Assembly: GCA_016866785.1 (NCBI GenBank)
Contig: VGLH01000006.1
Location: 1 to 60,395 of the forward strand
Length of the DNA: 60,395 nt
Reading direction: 5' to 3'
From: Candidatus Poribacteria bacterium
GTDB lineage: Bacteria; Poribacteria; WGA-4E; GCA-2687025
The notes beneath the pieces are model-generated. The model ran no database searches, had not been told where the DNA came from, and was given only the letters and a program-made list of their open reading frames with translations. Below, piece by piece: positions 58,701 through 60,395 of the stretch; the stretch's first letter is position 1; each line of letters begins with the position of its first letter. A program made the translations under genes and the position numbers.

Positions 58701-58955
58701 GCGCTGGACGTAGTGCCCCATCATCGCCTTGTAACGGCAGAAGGCATCCTTCATGACGCGCGCGAGGATATGGTGGACGCCCGGCTTCCCATTCGCCGTC
58801 GGCGGACCTTCGAGGAACACGAACGGCGGACAGCCCTTCCGAGCCTCCATGCTGCGACGGAAGATGTCGCGCGTGCGCCATGATTCGAGCACCCGCGACT
58901 CGAGCTCCGGGAAGTGGAGCCCCGGTTTGACCTCTCGGAATCTACTCCCTGCCAT
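55704..58955 (-). CDS. ileS: Isoleucyl-tRNA synthetase
   Basis: A 1083-residue class I synthetase of the longer (type 2, eukaryote-like) form. The HIGH motif is HHIL (about residue 60, in PPTANGKPGVHHILARVM); KMSKS is at about residue 597 (DGQKMSKSRGN). The editing domain lies between (VWTTTPWTLPSNVALAV ... GIVHIAPAFGQDD). Zinc-type cysteine pairs are seen (CPRCG, CWRCD, CTDCN, CPECS). Start ATG 58955 (MAGSRFREVK) with GGAGG about 8 bases upstream. The last nine residues (GNPLPSGRG) and the stop are supplied by a palindromic repeat. It is preceded by an attenuator-like leader. Confidence 0.94.
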   Translation of the reverse strand: MAGSRFREVKPGLHFPELESRVLESWRTRDIFRRSMEARKGCPPFVFLEGPPTANGKPGVHHILARVMKDAFCRYKAMMGHYVQRKGGWDTHGLPVEIEVEKRLGLDGKKQIEAFGIREFVEECKRSVFEYETDWRRTTERIGFWVDMDDPYITLTNSYIESVWSILRRFWDAGLLYQGHKVVPYCPRCGTALSSHEVAQGYREVADPSLYVRFRLEDEPNTSFLVWTTTPWTLPSNVALAVDPDADYARVEVGGETLILANALVNRVLGEREDARVAGTVRGSELVGVRYEPMFQFTTPDKPAHYVVAGDFVTLDDGTGIVHIAPAFGQDDYEVARRNDLPLVQLVDTEGKFTPEAEPWAGVFVKDADPRITQHLMERGVVHKVEEYVHDYPFCWRCDTPLLYYARGSWFIKTTAYKDRMVELNDSVRWYPDHIRRGRFGDWLDNNVDWAVSRERYWGTPLPIWRCTDCNRTLCVGSESELRELAPDAPADLEFHRPYIDAVEFPCPECSGTMRRIPEVADAWLDSGCAHTAQWHAPFENEERRAASYPADFISEAIDQTRGWFYSLLATGAFLYDDVAYRNCLCLELVLGADGQKMSKSRGNAVDPNRVLDRQGADAARWYFYTVAPPWQRRVFGEDAVSDVVKGFLGTLYNVYGFFVLYANADGVDPQSGAPAPKSRPLMDRWILSRFHSTVRKVRTEMEDYQITQATRALEEFVDDLSNWYVRRCRDRFWGTGASDDDSEERAHRAFWNVERDKLAAFGTLHDVLVGVATLLAPFAPFLAEEIYGNLVTSLDPAAPESVHFVDYPEPDESLIDADLERSMELARKVVRMGLAARNDRKIRVRQPLSRIVVGGLTDDERHALTSLLATVLDELNVKSVEWGDRLEDYAEFTVKANFRTLGPKFGKAVQAIARELGSGTDPVSLRSKLAANGEVRLSIDGAEYVVASDDVDIRLEGREPFAVVQEDEAFVALDTAISDDLRLEGLARELVNRIQTMRKEAGFHIADRIVLTVQSAGDVAQAFARFRDYVVAETLTARVDESPSSDAFVKEHSLGEHAATLSVERVAESSGGPGNPLPSGRG
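55707..55728. repeat. Palindromic repeat at end of ileS
   Basis: CCCTCTCCCT-GA-AGGGAGAGGG, 10-bp arms, the same core as at 55278-55299. It encodes the end of IleS on the minus strand and is flanked by TCACCCTA. Confidence 0.75.
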
Positions 58956-59016
58956 GTCGCTGCCTCCGGCGCACGGGACGATCATCGGTTCTTACGGAGC
59001 CGTGTCCTGACGCAAG

Positions 59017-59050
59017 AAAGCCCATCATCATTGGGCTGATGATGGGCTTT
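59017..59050 (-). terminator. Attenuator terminator hairpin upstream of ileS
   Basis: Perfect 13-bp stem (AAAGCCCATCATC / GATGATGGGCTTT) with an 8-base loop, about 62 bases before the ileS start and followed by a short T-rich stretch (TTTCTT). It is symmetric, so it could also stop plus-strand transcription. Its 5' arm can pair instead with an upstream segment. Confidence 0.75.
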
Positions 59051-59118
59051 CGTTCCACACTAGCGAGTGCCATCAGGCGGCGGGTGCTCGCTCCCCATCC
59101 TCAGCCCAACCGGGCTGA
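59031..59118 (-). promoter_or_regulatory. ileS leader: mutually exclusive hairpins (1:2, 2:3, 3:4)
   Basis: On the minus strand, region 1 (TCAGCCC, 59112-59118) pairs with region 2 (GGGCTGA, 59101-59107) across a GGTT loop. Region 2 extended (TTGGGCTGAGGATGGG, 59094-59109) can instead pair with region 3 (CCCATCATCAGCCCAA, 59031-59046) at 15 of 16 positions. Region 3 is part of the terminator at 59017-59050. This is the architecture of a leader-peptide attenuator. Confidence 0.65.
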
Positions 59119-59159
59119 ATAATAAGGGCGAGAAGACCGAGAGTTGCCGCGAACCGCAT
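59073..59159 (-). CDS. ileS leader peptide with tandem Ile codons (28 residues)
   Basis: A 28-residue frame, starting MRFAATLGLLALIIQPGWAE and ending in GERAPAA. Two adjacent ATT (Ile) codons lie immediately before region 1 of the attenuator. A possible ribosome binding site (GAGTGAG) is 5 bases upstream. The sequence also resembles a signal peptide, so an alternative reading is a remnant of an exported protein gene. The stop (59073-59075) lies between regions 2 and 3. Confidence 0.55.
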   Translation of the reverse strand: MRFAATLGLLALIIQPGWAEDGERAPAA

Positions 59160-59207
59160 GGCGCTCACTCAAGATGAGAACAGTCCGAACTACGATTACT
59201 GGTGCTA

Positions 59208-59236
59208 AGCATACCACTCCGCCACGGGCGAGTCAA
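59208..59236 (-). promoter_or_regulatory. Promoter of the ileS leader transcript
   Basis: On the minus strand: TTGACT (59231-59236), 17-base spacer, TATGCT (59208-59213). Transcription would start near 59200, about 245 bases before ileS. Confidence 0.65.
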
Positions 59237-59279
59237 GGAGCCGCTCCAGTGCGGCGTCTGCGACCGACGACGACTGCTG

Positions 59280-59669
59280 TCACGCGGCTCCGAGACGTTG
59301 ACCGATGCAGTAGCAGAGCCCATCCTCGTCCTTGACAAAGAAGACGTCGTAGCGCGCGCCGTTGTGCTCGTCGATCCGGCGATTCGCGATGCGGAGCCCC
59401 TTCGACGCCAGGTCCTGCGACGCAGCCTCGACGTCGCTGACGGCGAGATACAGGCTCGCCTGCTCTGGATCGCCTCCGTTCTCCGCGATCGTGAACTCGA
59501 CGCCGTCCCGCTCCAAGACGACCGTGGGAACCGGGTTGGATCGACGCGGCTTCGCTCGGAACCCCATCTTCTCGGCATACCAAGCGGCGGCGCGCTCCAC
59601 ATCGGCGACGGGCATCCCGTTGGGGTCGGTATCGCCAATCGGGTGAACGCTGCGGTATACGTACGGCAT
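59280..59669 (-). CDS. VOC-family (glyoxalase/bleomycin resistance-like) protein
   Basis: A 129-residue protein with one vicinal-oxygen-chelate module pair: MPVADVERAAAWYAEKMGFR and LYLAVSDVEAASQDLASKG, ending DVFFVKDEDGLCYCIGQ. It contains the DPDG-like KDEDG turn near the C-terminus. Substrate is unknown; roles range from glyoxalase to antibiotic binding. GAGGAGC precedes ATG 59669. It ends about 45 bases before the ileS promoter. Confidence 0.8.
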   Translation of the reverse strand: MPYVYRSVHPIGDTDPNGMPVADVERAAAWYAEKMGFRAKPRRSNPVPTVVLERDGVEFTIAENGGDPEQASLYLAVSDVEAASQDLASKGLRIANRRIDEHNGARYDVFFVKDEDGLCYCIGQRLGAA

Positions 59670-59760
59670 GTCGGGCTCCTCATGTCGGATGGGCGGGTCT
59701 TGCGATCAGGCAAGCTCGCAGGCTGGGCTACGAGCCGAGCGGGGAGAGCGTTTCAGCGCG

Positions 59761-60395
59761 TTAGCGCTTGGTCACCGTCATCCGGTCGGCGATGCGGTCG
59801 CCGACCACCAGCACGCACTCGTACTGCCCCGGTCGCACGGCACTGCCCGAGGTGTCCGCACCGTCCCAGAGCGGAGCCGTACCGGCGTCGGCGGTCCCGT
59901 CCGCGACGCCGTCGCGCGTGTAGGCTCCGGCGGGACAGATACCGTCGTAGCCCTCGTCGAGCGTGCGGATCAGCCTCCCGCCTCTCGCCCGGATCCGGAT
60001 ATCGATCCGCACCGTCGCGCGCTCCGCCAGCGAGTACGCAATCCGCGTGCTCTCGCTGAAAGGATTCGGGTTCGCGCCCAGGAAAGCCGTCTTTCTAGGC
60101 GTCGCTTCGTACCGGGACTCCCGTTGACCCCCGATCTCGTTCTGGACAGCCTCTGCCCAATGCGGCGGGCTCGTCCAATGGGATCGCGCATATCCGGCGG
60201 GCTCCCCGGACTGGTTCCAGCCGAGAAACCAGATGCCGTCGGCGCGCTTCTGGCTCAACACGACGCGAATCTGCTTGTGCATGTCCGCATGTCCGGGGAT
60301 GGCAACACCAGCGCGCTGCTGCGACATCTCCAGGACCGGCTGGATGCGCAGACGAGGATGCGATGCGGTCGGGAAGACTCGGTTCAGCGACTCGA
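59761..60395 (-). CDS. Secreted protein, C-terminal part with FlgD-like sorting domain (runs off right edge)
   Basis: An open frame of at least 211 codons that enters from the right edge; its start is outside the window. The upstream part (HKQIRVVLSQKRADGIWFLG) resembles the end of a glycoside-hydrolase-like TIM barrel. The C-terminus (NPNPFSESTRIAYSLAE ... GRLIRTLDEGYDG ... PLWDGADTSGSAVRPGQYEC) is the FlgD/T9SS-like Ig module also seen in the gene after lpxK. The barrel assignment is weak. Confidence 0.6.
   Translation of the reverse strand, partial: ESLNRVFPTASHPRLRIQPVLEMSQQRAGVAIPGHADMHKQIRVVLSQKRADGIWFLGWNQSGEPAGYARSHWTSPPHWAEAVQNEIGGQRESRYEATPRKTAFLGANPNPFSESTRIAYSLAERATVRIDIRIRARGGRLIRTLDEGYDGICPAGAYTRDGVADGTADAGTAPLWDGADTSGSAVRPGQYECVLVVGDRIADRMTVTKR

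Noticed and set aside
55782-58883. 1033-residue plus-strand frame antisense to ileS
   Set aside because: Mirror of the ileS codon pattern; no family features, whereas the minus strand has HIGH and KMSKS.
58956-59236. T-box riboswitch for ileS
   Set aside because: No AGGGTGGNACCGCG core on the minus strand; the leader fits a peptide attenuator better.

Overview
The window is a high-GC bacterial chromosome segment of about 60 kb, densely coded, with no CRISPR array, phage or insertion sequence that I can recognise. The organism looks Gram-negative: it has lipid A genes (lpxB, lpxK), a TonB energy transducer with a TonB-dependent receptor, and a two-membrane style set of secreted proteins. It also carries proteasome genes (prcA, pafA), phytanoyl-CoA dioxygenase, Gfo/Idh oxidoreductase and URO-D-like genes, CBM9-like and jelly-roll secreted proteins and FlgD-like C-terminal domains. 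That mixture is typical of uncultured lineages such as Candidatus Poribacteria or relatives near the FCB/PVC groups. The phylum is an inference; the complete 16S rRNA gene in the window would settle it.

Layout. 1-10.7 kb: a cut-off GH2-like secreted protein (minus), then a plus-strand run: homocysteine methyltransferase/MTHFR fusion, YihY membrane protein, aminotransferase, lpxB-lpxK, a discoidin/FlgD-like secreted protein, an orphan response regulator and an orphan ABC ATPase. 10.7-18.5 kb (minus): PhyH dioxygenase, a one-piece glycyl-tRNA synthetase with recO and a TPR gene upstream, an MFS transporter and a Gfo/Idh oxidoreductase. 18.7-21.4 kb: two tandem secreted paralogues built of repeated jelly-roll-like domains. 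22.4-28.1 kb: a complete rrn operon (two promoters, 16S, tRNA-Ile, tRNA-Ala, 23S, 5S, terminator). 28-35 kb: a class II terpene cyclase-like gene, an anion symporter, a membrane triheme cytochrome, and a TonB receptor/TonB pair. 35-42.5 kb: URO-D-family protein, a sigma factor with a short hydrophobic ORF, an HTH/coiled-coil protein, a CBM9-DUF5916 outer-membrane protein, and glycan genes. 42.5-47.9 kb (minus): ppdK, then pafA and prcA. 47.9-50.5 kb (plus): CDP-alcohol phosphatidyltransferase, a beta-propeller protein and a HEAT lipoprotein. 50.5-60.4 kb (minus): ileS, a broken DUF559 gene, a methyltransferase, leuA, a TPR lipoprotein, nadC and birA, preceded by a VOC gene and a cut-off secreted protein.

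The two most interesting signals are: (1) the ileS leader, which has a promoter, a 28-residue leader ORF with two adjacent Ile codons, and three mutually exclusive hairpins laid out like a classical amino-acid attenuator; (2) a prcA-pafA proteasome/pupylation pair without prcB, pup, dop or the ATPase nearby, in an organism with lipid A genes. Other points are small palindromic repeats that supply the C-termini of IleS and of a DUF559 pseudogene, several short ORFs with strong ribosome binding sites, and 16S priming sites that mismatch common universal primers.
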